Shown: piece by piece, positions 63,739 through 64,000 of the stretch | Position numbering within the stretch: the first letter of the stretch is position 1 | How the letters are laid out: every line of letters begins with the position of its first letter | Source of the DNA: Pedobacter africanus | GTDB taxonomy: Bacteria; Bacteroidota; Bacteroidia; Sphingobacteriales; Sphingobacteriaceae | DNA: 64,000 bases | Assembly (NCBI RefSeq): GCF_900176535.1 | Contig: NZ_FWXT01000001.1 | Location: forward strand, 1-64,000 | Reading direction: 5' to 3' | Notes under the pieces: model-generated | Seen by the model: the letters and a program-made list of their open reading frames with translations, nothing else | The model's database searches: none | What the model was told of the DNA's origin: nothing | Position numbers and translations under genes: made by a program

Positions 63739-64000
63739 TTATATAAACAACAAAATGAGGATTAAAAACGGGAGGTAAGACAACCTTTCCTTCAGCATTT
63801 TTAATGCGGCGGAGATCTGATTTTTAACCGTCTGGACCGAAAGGCCCAACTCTGCAGCGATTTCCCGGATGGTTTTTTCCTGCATGCGGCTCATCCTGAA
63901 AATCTGCCGCATCTTTTCGGGCAGAGCCTGCAGGGCCTCATCGATCTCCTTATTCATGTCTTTGACCATCAACTTGTTTTCGGCCGACAGTTCCATTTGC
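63739..64000 (-). CDS. ECF sigma factor, C-terminal part (5' end outside window)
   Basis: The last ~87 residues are seen; the frame continues past the right edge, since the codon before the ATG at 63996 is a sense codon in frame. Region 4 is clear: LPEKMRQIFRMSRMQEKTIR and IAAELGLSVQTVKNQISAAL. It ends in a hydrophobic tail (LSYLPFLILILLFI), which is odd for a cytoplasmic sigma factor. It heads the third SusCD locus. Confidence 0.9.
   Translation of the reverse strand, partial: QMELSAENKLMVKDMNKEIDEALQALPEKMRQIFRMSRMQEKTIREIAAELGLSVQTVKNQISAALKMLKERLSYLPFLILILLFI

Noticed and set aside
1..64000. CRISPR array, transposase, integrase or prophage genes
   Set aside because: No regularly spaced repeats, no transposase or recombinase motifs and no phage structural proteins were seen on either strand.

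Overview
The window comes from a Bacteroidota chromosome, most likely a Pedobacter-like member of the Sphingobacteriaceae. Supporting signs are three SusC/SusD outer-membrane uptake loci with FecR anti-sigma factors, ECF sigma genes at two of them, many SusD-type lipoproteins, Tat-exported Gfo/Idh/MocA oxidoreductases, DUF6520 and Hc1 histone-like proteins, and -7 boxes of the Bacteroidota form TAnnTTTG. There is one tRNA gene and no rRNA, CRISPR array, transposase or integrase.

Layout. 1-8.4 kb (minus): the N-terminal part of a large Ig/DUF11 surface protein, then a two-gene polysaccharide module. The module has a GH2-like hydrolase and a membrane GT2 synthase fused to a GH26 domain and a further TIM barrel. 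That third domain is cut by an in-frame amber codon at 3996-3998, and the frame stays open for 236 more codons. 8.9-14.0 kb (plus): an AT-rich cluster of lipoproteins and small proteins, several joined by ATGA stop/start overlaps and including an Imm74-like candidate immunity protein, ending at a tRNA-Arg(UCU). 14.2-19.9 kb: housekeeping genes (exonuclease/GIY-YIG nuclease, OsmC, a basic secreted protein, DNA polymerase IV, histone H1-like protein, a sigma-70 factor, an Lrp regulator).

19.9-35.7 kb: a carbohydrate locus. On the minus strand lie a Gfo/Idh/MocA oxidoreductase, a HEAT-repeat protein with two DUF1080 (3-keto-disaccharide hydrolase) domains, two more oxidoreductases, then ECF sigma, FecR, SusC and SusD. 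A divergent ROK repressor faces it. The set fits oxidation of glycosides at C3 followed by cleavage. 35.7-37.0 kb: cbpA/cbpM chaperone pair. 37.1-45.2 kb: AraC regulator, MauE-like membrane protein and a DUF6520 two-cysteine secreted protein, convergent with SusD, SusC and an unusual FecR carrying a CBS-like N-terminus and no sigma partner.

45.2-49.2 kb: a structured inverted-repeat element, a helix-hairpin-helix/beta-barrel protein with two small upstream genes, and an Lrp/AsnC regulator whose promoter region holds palindromic sites. 49.4-57.6 kb: a soluble PAS histidine kinase and a phosphorus- and redox-related group (DUF47/PhoU-like, PhoX-like, imelysin-cytochrome c peroxidase fusion, phosphodiesterase-alkaline phosphatase fusion). 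The last of these lies directly downstream of the third SusC/SusD/FecR/ECF sigma locus, which runs off the right edge.

All functions are read from sequence motifs by eye; no database search was run.
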